Below are positions 14,204 through 21,904 of a stretch of 27,452 nucleotides of DNA, piece after piece. Positions within the stretch are counted from its first letter, which is position 1. The number at the start of each line of letters is the position of its first letter. The notes under the pieces were generated by a model that was not told the origin of the DNA, made no database searches, and was given only the letters and a program-made list of their open reading frames with translations. A program made the translations under genes and the position numbers. Location: positions 1 through 27,452 of the forward strand of contig CAZTTC010000026.1 of NCBI GenBank assembly GCA_964616015.1, written 5' to 3'. This stretch comes from Methylibium sp964616015. GTDB taxonomy: Bacteria > Pseudomonadota > Gammaproteobacteria > Burkholderiales > Burkholderiaceae_C.

Positions 14204-15454
14204 ATGTTCGATCGAACGACTTCCACCGTCGCCCATGTGGACCCCGAGGTCTGGGCCGCGATCCAGGCCGAGAACCTTCGACAGGAAGAGCACATCGAGC
14301 TCATCGCATCGGAGAACTACACCAGTCCCGCCGTGATGGCTGCGCAGGGCAGCCAGCTGACCAACAAGTACGCCGAGGGCTACCCCGGCAAGCGCTACTA
14401 CGGCGGCTGCGAGAACGTCGACGTGGTCGAGCAGCTGGCCATCGACCGGCTGAAGCAGCTCTACGGCGCCGCCTTCGCCAACGTTCAAGCCAACTCGGGC
14501 TCGCAGGCCAACCAGGGCGTCTTCTTCGCGCTGCTGCAGCCGGGCGACACCATCATGGGCATGAGCCTCGCCGAGGGCGGCCACCTGACGCACGGCATGG
14601 CGCTCAACATGAGCGGCAAGTGGTTCAAGGTCGTCAGCTATGGGCTGAACGCCAAGGAAGAGATCGACTACGACGCGATGGAGCGCCTGGCGCACGAGCA
14701 CAAGCCCAAGCTGATCATCGCAGGGGCCTCGGCCTACGCACTGCGGATCGACTGGGAGCGCTTCGCCAAGGTCGCCAAGGCGGTCGGCGCCTGGTTCATG
14801 GTCGACATGGCGCACTACGCGGGCCTGATCGCCGCCGGCGTGTACCCGAATCCGGTGCCCTTCGCCGACGTGGTGACCTCGACGACCCACAAGAGCCTGC
14901 GCGGTCCCCGCGGCGGCATCATCGTGACGAACAACGAGGACATCGCCAAGAAGGTCAACAGCGCGATCTTCCCGGGACTCCAGGGCGGGCCGCTGATGCA
15001 CGTCATCGCCGGCAAGGCGGTGGCCTTCAAGGAAGCGCTGTCGCCGGAGTTCAAGGCCTACCAGCAGCAAGTGGTGAAGAACGCCGCGGCGCTCGCCACC
15101 ACGCTCGTCGAGCGCGGCCTGCGCATCGTCTCGGGCCGCACCGAAAGCCACGTGATGCTGGTGGACCTGCGGCCGAAGAACCTGACCGGCAAGGAGGCTG
15201 AAGCCATCCTCGGCACCGCGCACATGACCTGCAACAAGAACGGCATCCCGAACGATCCGCAGAAGCCGATGGTCACCAGCGGGATCCGCCTCGGTTCGCC
15301 CGCGATGACGACGCGCGGATTCAAGGAGGCGCAGGCGGTCCAGACCGCCCACCTGATCGCCGACGTGCTGGACCAGCCGCACGACGAGTCCAACATCGCG
15401 GCGGTGCGGGCCAAGGTCGCGACGCTGACCCGCGAGTTCCCGGTCTACCGATGA
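14204..15454 (+). CDS. glyA: Serine hydroxymethyltransferase
   Basis: This PLP enzyme interconverts serine plus tetrahydrofolate with glycine plus 5,10-methylene-tetrahydrofolate, the main one-carbon source of the cell. The 416-residue length is standard. Diagnostic segments are EHIELIASENYTSPAVMAAQ, LTNKYAEGYPGKRYYGGCE, NVQANSGSQANQGVFFALL, and VVTSTTHKSLRGPRGGII, in which Lys230 forms the PLP Schiff base. TSGIRLGSPAMTTRGF near the end binds substrate. The start ATG is the first in frame, 203 bases after the transglycosylase stop. nrdR follows 56 bases later, an arrangement common in Burkholderiales and consistent with co-transcription. Confidence 0.97.
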   Translation: MFDRTTSTVAHVDPEVWAAIQAENLRQEEHIELIASENYTSPAVMAAQGSQLTNKYAEGYPGKRYYGGCENVDVVEQLAIDRLKQLYGAAFANVQANSGSQANQGVFFALLQPGDTIMGMSLAEGGHLTHGMALNMSGKWFKVVSYGLNAKEEIDYDAMERLAHEHKPKLIIAGASAYALRIDWERFAKVAKAVGAWFMVDMAHYAGLIAAGVYPNPVPFADVVTSTTHKSLRGPRGGIIVTNNEDIAKKVNSAIFPGLQGGPLMHVIAGKAVAFKEALSPEFKAYQQQVVKNAAALATTLVERGLRIVSGRTESHVMLVDLRPKNLTGKEAEAILGTAHMTCNKNGIPNDPQKPMVTSGIRLGSPAMTTRGFKEAQAVQTAHLIADVLDQPHDESNIAAVRAKVATLTREFPVYR

Positions 15455-15510
15455 CGCCTGCGCGCCCGTCGACATCGAGGCACGCCGGCGGCCACGGCGG
15501 CTGAGCCGCG

Positions 15511-15954
15511 ATGCGCTGCCCGTTCTGCAGCCACGAGGACACCCAGGTCGCCGAGACCCGGGAGTCCGACGAAGGCGACGTCATCCGTCGCCGCCGGCGC
15601 TGCCCCTCCTGCGACAAGCGCTTCACCACCTACGAGCGTGCCGAACTGGCGATGCCCGCCGTGGTCAAGAAAGACGGCAGCCGCAGCGAGTTCGATCGAA
15701 GCAAGATCCGCGCGTCCATGCTGCTGGCCCTGCGCAAGCGCCCGGTGAGCACCGACCAGGTGGATGCCGCGCTCGGGCGCATCGAGGAGAAACTGCTCGC
15801 CACGGCTGCCAACGAGGTGCCTTCGACGCGGATCGGCGAGATGGTGATGCGCGAGCTGAAGAAGCTCGACAAGGTCGCCTACGTCCGCTTTGCCAGCGTG
15901 TACCGCAGCTTCGAGGGCGTCGACGAGTTCAGCCGTCTGATCAAGGACATCTGA
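15511..15954 (+). CDS. nrdR: Transcriptional repressor NrdR
   Basis: This repressor of ribonucleotide reductase genes binds NrdR boxes when its ATP-cone senses high dATP/ATP. The 147-residue protein begins MRCPFCSHEDTQVAETRESD. Its zinc ribbon cysteines are Cys3, Cys6, Cys31 and Cys34 (RRRRCPSCDKRFTTYER). The ATP-cone follows from about residue 49 (VVKKDGSRSEFDRSKIRASM), and YVRFASVYRSFEGVDEF closes the domain. The start has no strong ribosome site but matches the invariant MRCPFC beginning of the family. It lies between glyA and the pilin genes. Confidence 0.97.
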   Translation: MRCPFCSHEDTQVAETRESDEGDVIRRRRRCPSCDKRFTTYERAELAMPAVVKKDGSRSEFDRSKIRASMLLALRKRPVSTDQVDAALGRIEEKLLATAANEVPSTRIGEMVMRELKKLDKVAYVRFASVYRSFEGVDEFSRLIKDI

Positions 15955-15975
15955 GGTCGCCCGAAGCGACCCCCG

Positions 15976-15996
15976 CTCGCCCCTCCGCGGGGGGAG
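15976..15996 (+). terminator. GC-rich stem-loop after nrdR, possible terminator
   Basis: CTC-g-CCCC and GGGG-g-GAG pair around a 5-base loop, interrupted only by one G-G mismatch. No T-tract follows, so it could equally be an mRNA 3'-end stabiliser or a weak terminator before the pilin operon. Confidence 0.35.
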
Positions 15997-16042
15997 TGCG
16001 GCCCGGGTGACGCGCGCCTAGATTGACCGCATCGAAGAACGG

Positions 16043-16591
16043 ATGTGGCAGGGGGCTCGCTTGAAGCACGCACAACGAGGACTGACCTTCATCGAGGCCG
16101 GCGCCACGCTCGCGATCCTCGCCAGCGCCGCAACGATCGCGCTGCCCGGCTTCGGCGACGTCCTGCAACGTCGCCATACCGAAGGGGTCGCCGCAGAACT
16201 CGCCACCGACCTGCAGTCCCTGCGCTCGGAAGCCGTCGCACGCAACCAGTCCCTGCGTGCCAGCTTCACGACGCTGCCCGGTGGCGGCAGCTGCTACGTC
16301 CTGCACAGCGGCGCCGCGGGCGACTGCCGCTGCGAGGCCGAAGGCCCCGCGAGCTGCAACCCCGGTGCGCGGGCGCTGAAGAGCGTCCTGCTGCCGCCGG
16401 GCAGCCGCAGCAGCATCCGCGCCAACGTGGCCTCCATCGTCTACGACCCGCGCCACGGCACCAGCAGCCCGGCCGCGACGATCCGCGTCATCGGCAGCGA
16501 CGGCCAGGCGGTCCATCACGTGGTCAACATCATGGGCCGCGTGAGGTCCTGCTCGCCGGCCGGCGCGATCGGCGGCTATCGGGAGTGCTGA
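16043..16591 (+). CDS. GspH/FimT family minor pilin
   Basis: This 182-residue type IV pilin-like protein starts with a short basic leader and the prepilin motif QRG|LTFIEAGATLAILASAA, including Glu at position +5 after the PilD cleavage site. The rest is a GspH/FimT-like globular domain with several cysteines (SCYVLHSG, GDCRCEAEG, ASCNPG, VRSCSP, YREC) that probably form disulfides in the periplasm. Such proteins help prime pilus assembly together with PilV, PilW, PilX and PilE-type subunits. ATG 16043 is the upstream start; a TTG at 16061 would shorten the leader to the usual length. It is the first gene of a compact five-gene pilin operon. Confidence 0.85.
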   Translation: MWQGARLKHAQRGLTFIEAGATLAILASAATIALPGFGDVLQRRHTEGVAAELATDLQSLRSEAVARNQSLRASFTTLPGGGSCYVLHSGAAGDCRCEAEGPASCNPGARALKSVLLPPGSRSSIRANVASIVYDPRHGTSSPAATIRVIGSDGQAVHHVVNIMGRVRSCSPAGAIGGYREC

Positions 16592-16593
16592 CC

Positions 16594-17010
16594 ATGGTCT
16601 CGCGCCGTTCCTTCACCCATCGCGGCTACAGCCTCATCGAGCTGCTCATCGTCATCGTCGTCACCGGCATCCTGGCGACGCTGGCCTACCCGAGCTACGC
16701 CGCGCAACTCAACAAGGGTCGTCGCGCCGATGGCATCGTCGCGCTCTACCAGGTCCAGCAGGCGCAGGAACGCTGGCGGGCCAATCACTCGCGCTACGCC
16801 GACGACCTGGGGCTGCTGGGCCTGGACGCGTCGGTGGCCGGCCGCTACCGCCTCTCGATCAGCGCCGCCTCGGCCGAGGGCTACGTCGCCACGGCGACGG
16901 CACAATGGCCCGACACCGCCTGCACCGCACTGAGCCTCGGCCTGCAAGGCGGCCAGGTTGTCCACGGCGCGGCGGGGTCGGCCACGGCCCGCCTGTGCTG
17001 GAACCGCTGA
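16594..17010 (+). CDS. Type IV pilin, PilE-like minor subunit
   Basis: This 138-residue pilin has the leader MVSRRSFTHRG, then the cleavage and assembly motif YSLIELLIVIVVTGILATLA with Glu at +5. The alpha-1 helix continues as YPSYAAQLNKGRRADGIVAL. ALYQVQQAQERWRANHSRYA is typical of PilE-type minor pilins in betaproteobacteria. Two cysteines near the C-terminus (TACTAL and ARLCWNR) form the expected D-loop pair. The ATG is two bases after the previous stop and starts immediately before the leader. It is probably a minor pseudopilin of the priming complex rather than the major fibre subunit, judged from its place in this cluster. Confidence 0.88.
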   Translation: MVSRRSFTHRGYSLIELLIVIVVTGILATLAYPSYAAQLNKGRRADGIVALYQVQQAQERWRANHSRYADDLGLLGLDASVAGRYRLSISAASAEGYVATATAQWPDTACTALSLGLQGGQVVHGAAGSATARLCWNR

Positions 17011-17016
17011 AGCCCG

Positions 17017-17679
17017 GTGGATCGCATGCACGGGCAACGAGGCCTGTCGCTGATCGAGCTGCTGGTCGGCTGCGCGGTCGGCCTGCTGATCGCCGGCGGC
17101 GCCACCCGGCTCTTCGTCGAGCACCTGCGCGACAGCCGCCGCCTGCTGATCGAAGCCCGCTTGCACCAGGACCTGCGGGCGGCAGCCGCGCTCGTCGCTC
17201 GAGACTTGCGCCGCGCCGGGTTCTGGCAGCAGGCCGTGGCCGCGACAGTCGCTCCGCGCCGCATCAACCCTTACCGTGACATCACCCCGCCGGCGGGCAA
17301 CGGCGCCGAGCTCACGACCTACAGCTTCTCGCGCGACGCGATCGAGAACGACCTCGTCGACCTGAACGAAGCGACCGGCTTTCGCCTCGCTCAAGGAACG
17401 CTGCAGACCCTGAACGGCGGGAGCTGGCAGGCACTGACGGACCCCGCCGTCCTCCGCATCACCCGCTTCGTCGTCTCGCCGCAGTGGCTGACCGTCCCGC
17501 TCGGGCACCTGTGCCGACCGGCCTGCGACGCCAGCACCCCGGCCTGCCCCAGCCTGACCGTGCGCAGCTACCAGCTCGAACTGCACGGCGAATCGACCAG
17601 CGACACACAGGTGCAACGGCAGATCCACGAGGCCGTCCGCGTGCGCAACGACGAGGTCGCTGCCGCAGGCTGTCCATGA
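17017..17679 (+). CDS. pilW: PilW-like minor pilin
   Basis: This 220-residue prepilin-like protein has the motif GQRG|LSLIELLVGCAVGLLIAGGA, with Glu +5, followed by a long amphipathic helix (HLRDSRRLLIEARLHQDLRA) and AALVARDLRRAGFW. That last segment is a hallmark of PilW/PulJ proteins. Cysteines cluster in LCRPACDASTPACPS and at the C-terminal AAAGCP. It begins at GTG 17017, with ATG 17026 as an alternative start, six bases after the previous gene. Its stop overlaps the next ATG. PilW works with the other minor pilins at the tip of the type IV pilus. Confidence 0.85.
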   Translation: MDRMHGQRGLSLIELLVGCAVGLLIAGGATRLFVEHLRDSRRLLIEARLHQDLRAAAALVARDLRRAGFWQQAVAATVAPRRINPYRDITPPAGNGAELTTYSFSRDAIENDLVDLNEATGFRLAQGTLQTLNGGSWQALTDPAVLRITRFVVSPQWLTVPLGHLCRPACDASTPACPSLTVRSYQLELHGESTSDTQVQRQIHEAVRVRNDEVAAAGCP

Positions 17680-18992
17680 AGCGCCGCCTGTGGCCAGCGC
17701 ACCGCCGCGGCCAACGCGGCCTGGGCGCTCTTGGCGTGGCGCTGGTGCTGCTGTTCGCGATGACGATGGTGGCGTTCTTTGCCAATCGCTCGTTGCTGTT
17801 CGAGCAGCGCAGCTCGGCCAATCAGTACCGCGCCGTGCAGGCCTTCGAAGCTGCCGAAGCCGGGCTCGAATGGGCCACGGCGCGACTCAACGATCCACGC
17901 GCGGTCGACGCGGCCTGCCGCCCTGCCGGCGGCGCGACCCTCTCGTTCCGCGCTCGCTACGCGCCGCTGACGGCCGGTCTGGCTTTCGCGCCGGCGGCCG
18001 CGGCGCGCCCGGGCTGCAGCCTGGGCGACACGTCGCTCACCTGCAGTTGCCCGCCCGACGGCTCACCGCCCTCCCTGCGCAACGACGCGCCCAGCTTCAC
18101 GGTCGAGTTCGCCGCCGTGTCGGGCGACGCCGACAGCCTGCGCGTCGTCTCGCGCGGCTGCAGTGGCCTGGGCGCGCAATGCGTGCCGGGCGCCGCGCCG
18201 GGCGCAGCCGACGCCGCCGCCACCGTGCAGGCGATCCTGAAGCTGCGCCCGGCGGTTCGATCGCTCCCGGTCGCCTCGGTCTCGGCCGGTGGCGCGGTGA
18301 CGATCGACGGCGCCCTGCGACTGACGAACACCGACCTCCGCACCCAGGGCTACGTCGTGCATGCGGGCGGGGCTGTCGAGCTTGGCACGATCAGCAGCGT
18401 GACGACCTTGCCCGGCAGCCCTCCCGCCAACGCGGTGATCGCGCACGACGAATTCCTGGCGCGCCAGGCGACGCAGGACACCGACGGCAGCGGACTGTTC
18501 GCGGCGTGGTTCGGCAGCACGCCGGCACAGTTCGCGGCCGCGCCGACAACGCATCGCATCCCCACCTGCACCGGAGCCGGCTGTGGCGTCGCGGTGCAGG
18601 CCGCCCACGCCGAAGGCCACGACAGCTTCGTCGTCGACGGTGACCTGCGTCTCGACGCCGCCGGCTGGCCAGCCGGCTCGGTCGGCACGCCGGAGCGGCC
18701 GGTGATGCTCGTCGTCCGCGGCCGCCTTGCGCTCGAAGGCGGCGTGCCGGTGCACGGGCTCATCTACGTCGACGAGGCCGATGGGACGGCCGCCATCGAC
18801 GCGCAACTCCACGGCGCACTGCTCGCACGCAGCCGCTTCACGGTCGGCGGCACGGGCACGATCCGCCACGACCCGGACCTCCTGGCGCGGCTGCGTTCCG
18901 CCATCGGAGTCCTGGCCCGTGTCCCCGGCAGCTGGACGGACGCCCGCTGCAGCAGCGACGACCCGACACAGGCCTGTCACCCGGGGCATTGA
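17676..18992 (+). CDS. PilX-like minor pilin, enlarged
   Basis: This 438-residue protein begins with a basic leader and GQRGLGALGVALVLLFAMTM, a PilX-type N-terminal membrane helix. It lacks the usual Glu +5, as many PilX proteins do. FEQRSSANQYRAVQAFEAAEAGLEWATARL is the conserved PilX N-terminal domain. Beyond residue 150 is a large domain with repeated short strands (VSAGGAVTIDGALRLTNTDL, HAGGAVELG, VDGDLRLDAAGW, VRGRLALEGGVPVHGLIYV), suggesting a parallel beta-helix-like fold. Classical PilX of Pseudomonas is under 200 residues, so this is a long form. The ATG overlaps the pilW stop by four bases. The upstream open frame to 17484 is antisense-free but lies inside pilW, so it is not used. 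Confidence 0.8.
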   Translation: MKRRLWPAHRRGQRGLGALGVALVLLFAMTMVAFFANRSLLFEQRSSANQYRAVQAFEAAEAGLEWATARLNDPRAVDAACRPAGGATLSFRARYAPLTAGLAFAPAAAARPGCSLGDTSLTCSCPPDGSPPSLRNDAPSFTVEFAAVSGDADSLRVVSRGCSGLGAQCVPGAAPGAADAAATVQAILKLRPAVRSLPVASVSAGGAVTIDGALRLTNTDLRTQGYVVHAGGAVELGTISSVTTLPGSPPANAVIAHDEFLARQATQDTDGSGLFAAWFGSTPAQFAAAPTTHRIPTCTGAGCGVAVQAAHAEGHDSFVVDGDLRLDAAGWPAGSVGTPERPVMLVVRGRLALEGGVPVHGLIYVDEADGTAAIDAQLHGALLARSRFTVGGTGTIRHDPDLLARLRSAIGVLARVPGSWTDARCSSDDPTQACHPGH

Positions 18993-18993
18993 G

Positions 18994-20055
18994 GTGCGCC
19001 CGCGCGGCTTCACGCTGATCGAAGCGCTGATCGCGCTGGCCGTCATGTCGATCGGCATGCTGGCGCTGACCGGCTTGCACGTCGGCCTGTCCCGGCATGC
19101 CGACCTGGCACGCCAGCGCACCGAGGCGACGCAGCTCGCGCAGGCCCGGCTCGAGGACTTGCGCGGCTTCGATCGGGTCATCGCTGCGCCCGGCCATCGC
19201 AGTTACGCCGGGCTCGCGGGCGGGCAGGACCTCCCGGCGATCGCGTCCAACACGCGCTACGAGCGCCGCTGGTCCGTCGATGGCGACGCCGACGCCAGGG
19301 AGCGCCGCGTCGAGGTCCGCATCGACTGGCTCGATCGCAGCGGCGACGACGCCACCGTGCGCCTGCGGTCGCTGATCGCCCGCAGCGAGCCTGCCGACGG
19401 GGGCAACCTGGTTCTGCCGCTGCCCCAGGGTGCTCGTCACATGCGCCCGCGGGACCGAGCACTCGACATTCCCTTCGAGGCCACGCGGCTCGAAGGCGGC
19501 AACCGCGGGCGCAGCAGCCTCCCCTGGTCAGGCGCCAGCGGCGGCCACCTTGTCTTCGACGACGCGACCGGGGCGGTGACGGCGACCTGCACCACCGCGC
19601 CGGGCAACGACACCGACATCGCCGCCAGCTGCACGCCCCTGCCGGCCTACCTGCTGCGCGGCCATCTGCGCGGCGACTGGCTCGCCGCGGTGATCGACGT
19701 CACCCTCATCGACGCCCGGCACCTGCTGGCGGTGCCCGAGTGCTTCGTCGGGGACGCCGTCGATCACAACGACGGGCGCGTCATCGCCGGCCTGCGCCAC
19801 TACCGCTGCCTGATGCGCGCGGCCGATCACGACGGCGACCCCGGCACGCCGCGCGCATGGTCGGGTCGATCCGTCGTGCAACCGGCGCCGGCCGCAGGCC
19901 AGTCGGTCTGCCGCGACACGCCCGATGCGGCCACCACCGACAACGACCTGCATCCAGCCGTCTACACGCTCGTGTCCCGCTCGCTGCAGCACCAGAACTT
20001 CCTGCTGCTGGCCGCCGGCGCCTGCCCGGCCGGCACGGCGCTGCACCAGCCCTGA
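18994..20055 (+). CDS. PilV-like minor pilin, enlarged
   Basis: The protein starts VRPRG|FTLIEALIALAVMSIGMLAL, a PilV-type prepilin motif with Glu +5. ARQRTEATQLAQARLEDLRG follows on the N-terminal helix. At 353 residues it is about twice the size of classical PilV. The extra C-terminal part (from about residue 150) contains several cysteines (TCTTAP, SCTPLP, ECFVG, YRCLMR, SVCRD, GACPAG) and shows no family I recognise. The start is GTG 18994, one base after the pilX stop; no ATG is available before the prepilin motif. It closes the pilin operon; ribD follows 18 bases later. Confidence 0.8.
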   Translation: MRPRGFTLIEALIALAVMSIGMLALTGLHVGLSRHADLARQRTEATQLAQARLEDLRGFDRVIAAPGHRSYAGLAGGQDLPAIASNTRYERRWSVDGDADARERRVEVRIDWLDRSGDDATVRLRSLIARSEPADGGNLVLPLPQGARHMRPRDRALDIPFEATRLEGGNRGRSSLPWSGASGGHLVFDDATGAVTATCTTAPGNDTDIAASCTPLPAYLLRGHLRGDWLAAVIDVTLIDARHLLAVPECFVGDAVDHNDGRVIAGLRHYRCLMRAADHDGDPGTPRAWSGRSVVQPAPAAGQSVCRDTPDAATTDNDLHPAVYTLVSRSLQHQNFLLLAAGACPAGTALHQP

Positions 20056-20060
20056 GCGGT

Positions 20061-20066
20061 TATCGT
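20061..20066 (+). promoter_or_regulatory. -10-like hexamer TATCGT before ribD
   Basis: TATCGT lies seven bases before the ribD GTG, the spacing expected if the message starts at the start codon. No clear -35 is visible and the preceding gene is close, so this is tentative. Confidence 0.3.
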
Positions 20067-20073
20067 CGCGGGC

Positions 20074-21192
20074 GTGAACCTCAGCGCTTCCGACGCCTGG
20101 GCGCTGGCCTTGCGCCACGCCGCCGATGCCATCGGCCTGAGCGACCCCAATCCGCGGGTCGGCTGTGTGCTGACCGCGTCCGACGGGCAGCTGATGGCGG
20201 TCGGCTCGACGCAGCGCGCGGGGTCGGCCCATGCGGAGGTGATGGCCCTGCGCGCCGCCGCCGGGCAGGACCTTCACGGCGCCACCGCCTACGTCACGCT
20301 CGAGCCCTGCGCCCACCACGGCCGCACGCCGCCCTGCTGCGATGCGCTGGTTGAGGCACGGGTCGGTCGCGTCCTGGTCGCGCTGCAGGATCCGAATCCG
20401 CTGGTCGCGGGGCGGGGCATCGCGCGCCTGCGCGCTGCCGGCATCGACGTGACCGTGCTGCCGGCCGACGATGCCGCGGCGATCGCCGCACGCGAGCTCA
20501 ACATCGGATTCCTGTCACGCATGGCGCGAGGCCGCCCCTGGGTGCGCTTGAAAATCGCCGCGTCGCTCGACGGCCGCACCGCGCTGGACAACGGCGCCAG
20601 CCAGTGGATCACCGGTGAGGCCGCCCGCACCGACGGACACGCCTACCGCAAGCGCGCTGGCGCCGTGCTGGCCGGCATCGGCACCGTGCTCGACGACGAC
20701 CCGCGGCTCGACGTCCGGCGGGTCGAGACCGCCTTGCAACCGCGGCGCGTGGTGGTGGACTCGCGGCTCGAGATCCCGCTGGACGCACGCGTGCTGCAGC
20801 CGCCCGGCGAGGTGCTGGTCTACGTCGCCGATGCGGGCAACGGCGACAAGGCCGCTCGCCTGGCCGAACGCGGTGTCGCCGTCGTCGCCTGCCCGGGCGC
20901 GGGCGGCAAGGTCGACCTGGGCTCGATGCTCGGCGACCTGGCGCAGCGCGGGGTCAACGAGCTGCACGTCGAGGCCGGCCACAAGCTCAATGGCTCGCTG
21001 GTGCGCGCCGGCCTGGTCGACGAATTCCTGGTCTACCTGGCGCCGATGCTGCTGGGCAGCGGGCGAGAGATGGCGCGTTTCGGCCCGCTCGAGCGGCTGG
21101 TCGACGGTCTGCCGCTGGAGTTCTGCGACATCGAACGCATCGGCCCCGACCTGCGGCTGATCGCCAGACCGCCGGGCCGCGCGGTCTTCTGA
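20074..21192 (+). CDS. ribD: Bifunctional pyrimidine deaminase / 5-amino-6-(5-phosphoribosylamino)uracil reductase
   Basis: This enzyme carries out the second and third steps of riboflavin synthesis. The N-terminal deaminase domain has HAE at residues 53-55 and EPCAHHGRTPPC with Cys79 and Cys88, the zinc site. The C-terminal reductase domain starts around residue 145 (PWVRLKIAASLDGRTALDNG) and includes SQWITGEAARTDGHAYRKRA, GIGTVLDDDPRLDVR and NELHVEAGHKLNGSLVRAGL. The 372-residue length is standard. The GTG start at 20074 gives the normal N-terminus (SASDAWALALRHA). It is the first of four riboflavin genes in order D-E-B-H. Confidence 0.97.
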   Translation: MNLSASDAWALALRHAADAIGLSDPNPRVGCVLTASDGQLMAVGSTQRAGSAHAEVMALRAAAGQDLHGATAYVTLEPCAHHGRTPPCCDALVEARVGRVLVALQDPNPLVAGRGIARLRAAGIDVTVLPADDAAAIAARELNIGFLSRMARGRPWVRLKIAASLDGRTALDNGASQWITGEAARTDGHAYRKRAGAVLAGIGTVLDDDPRLDVRRVETALQPRRVVVDSRLEIPLDARVLQPPGEVLVYVADAGNGDKAARLAERGVAVVACPGAGGKVDLGSMLGDLAQRGVNELHVEAGHKLNGSLVRAGLVDEFLVYLAPMLLGSGREMARFGPLERLVDGLPLEFCDIERIGPDLRLIARPPGRAVF

Positions 21193-21215
21193 AGCGCGGG
21201 CCGCGCGGTCGCGGC

Positions 21216-21221
21216 GACAAT
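21216..21221 (+). promoter_or_regulatory. -10-like hexamer GACAAT before ribE
   Basis: GACAAT lies six bases before the ribE ATG, again the spacing of a leaderless transcript. No good -35 is seen. Confidence 0.35.
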
Positions 21222-21227
21222 CGCTGC

Positions 21228-21845
21228 ATGTTCACCGGCATCGTCAGCGGCATCGGCCGCATCACCGAGGTCGTGGCGCTCGGCAACGACGCTGTGCACG
21301 GCAAGCGCCTCACCCTCTCCGCGCCGCCCGGCTACCTGGCCGACGTGCAGCCCGGCGACAGCATCGCGCTCAATGGCGCCTGCATGACCGCCACCGCCTT
21401 CGACCCCCAGGCCGGCTGGTTCACGGTCGACATCTCGGCCGAAAGCCTGGCCAAGACCGCCGGCCTGGCGGCCCCCGGGCCGGTCAACCTCGAGAAGGCC
21501 TTGCGCGCGAGCGACCGGCTCGGCGGCCACCTGGTCAGCGGCCATGTGGACGGCATCGGCACGGTCACGCACTTCGCGGCCGTCGGCGAGTCCTGGGAGC
21601 TGCGCATCGCGGCGCCGCGCGCGCTCGGCCGCTACCTCGCCTACAAGGGATCGATCACCGTGAACGGCGTCAGCCTCACGGTCAACCGGGTCACCGACGG
21701 CGAAGATGCCACCCAGATCAGCATCAACCTCATCCCGCACACGCTGCAGCACACGACCCTCGGCCTGCTGGCACCCGGATCGCGCGTCAACCTGGAGGTC
21801 GACCTGATCGCGCGCTACGTCGAGCGCATGCTGGGCGGGCAGTAA
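21228..21845 (+). CDS. ribE: Riboflavin synthase alpha subunit
   Basis: This enzyme dismutates two 6,7-dimethyl-8-ribityllumazine molecules to riboflavin. The 205-residue protein begins MFTGIVSGIGRI, the invariant start of the family. It has two lumazine-binding repeats, the first with GDSIALNGACMTATAF and the second with KGSITVNGVSLTVNRV. NLEKALRASDRLGGHLVSGH and VDGIGTV lie between them, and the terminus shows NLEVDLIARYVERML. It sits 35 bases after ribD and 59 before the ribB-like gene. Confidence 0.97.
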   Translation: MFTGIVSGIGRITEVVALGNDAVHGKRLTLSAPPGYLADVQPGDSIALNGACMTATAFDPQAGWFTVDISAESLAKTAGLAAPGPVNLEKALRASDRLGGHLVSGHVDGIGTVTHFAAVGESWELRIAAPRALGRYLAYKGSITVNGVSLTVNRVTDGEDATQISINLIPHTLQHTTLGLLAPGSRVNLEVDLIARYVERMLGGQ

Positions 21846-21891
21846 GCCGCATCGCCTCTGGCTGCGCGGGCGCCGAGCGAGAGGCGCCACC

Positions 21892-21897
21892 TACAAT
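21892..21897 (+). promoter_or_regulatory. -10 hexamer TACAAT before the ribBA-like gene
   Basis: TACAAT, a near-consensus -10, lies seven bases before the ATG at 21905, consistent with a leaderless message. No -35 match is evident. There is no space for an FMN riboswitch in the 59-base gap. Confidence 0.45.
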
Positions 21898-21904
21898 CGC
21901 GGCC

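Noticed and set aside
13997..15475. Minus-strand open frame of 492 codons opposite glyA
   Set aside because: Antisense shadow of a highly conserved gene; no domain and no ribosome site.
18988..18996. ATT start codon for the PilV-like gene
   Set aside because: An in-frame GTG at 18994 gives a normal short leader, so the rare ATT start is not needed.
21846..21904. FMN riboswitch upstream of the ribBA-like gene
   Set aside because: The gap is only 59 bases and contains none of the conserved FMN-aptamer sequence. The gaps before ribD and ribE are even shorter.
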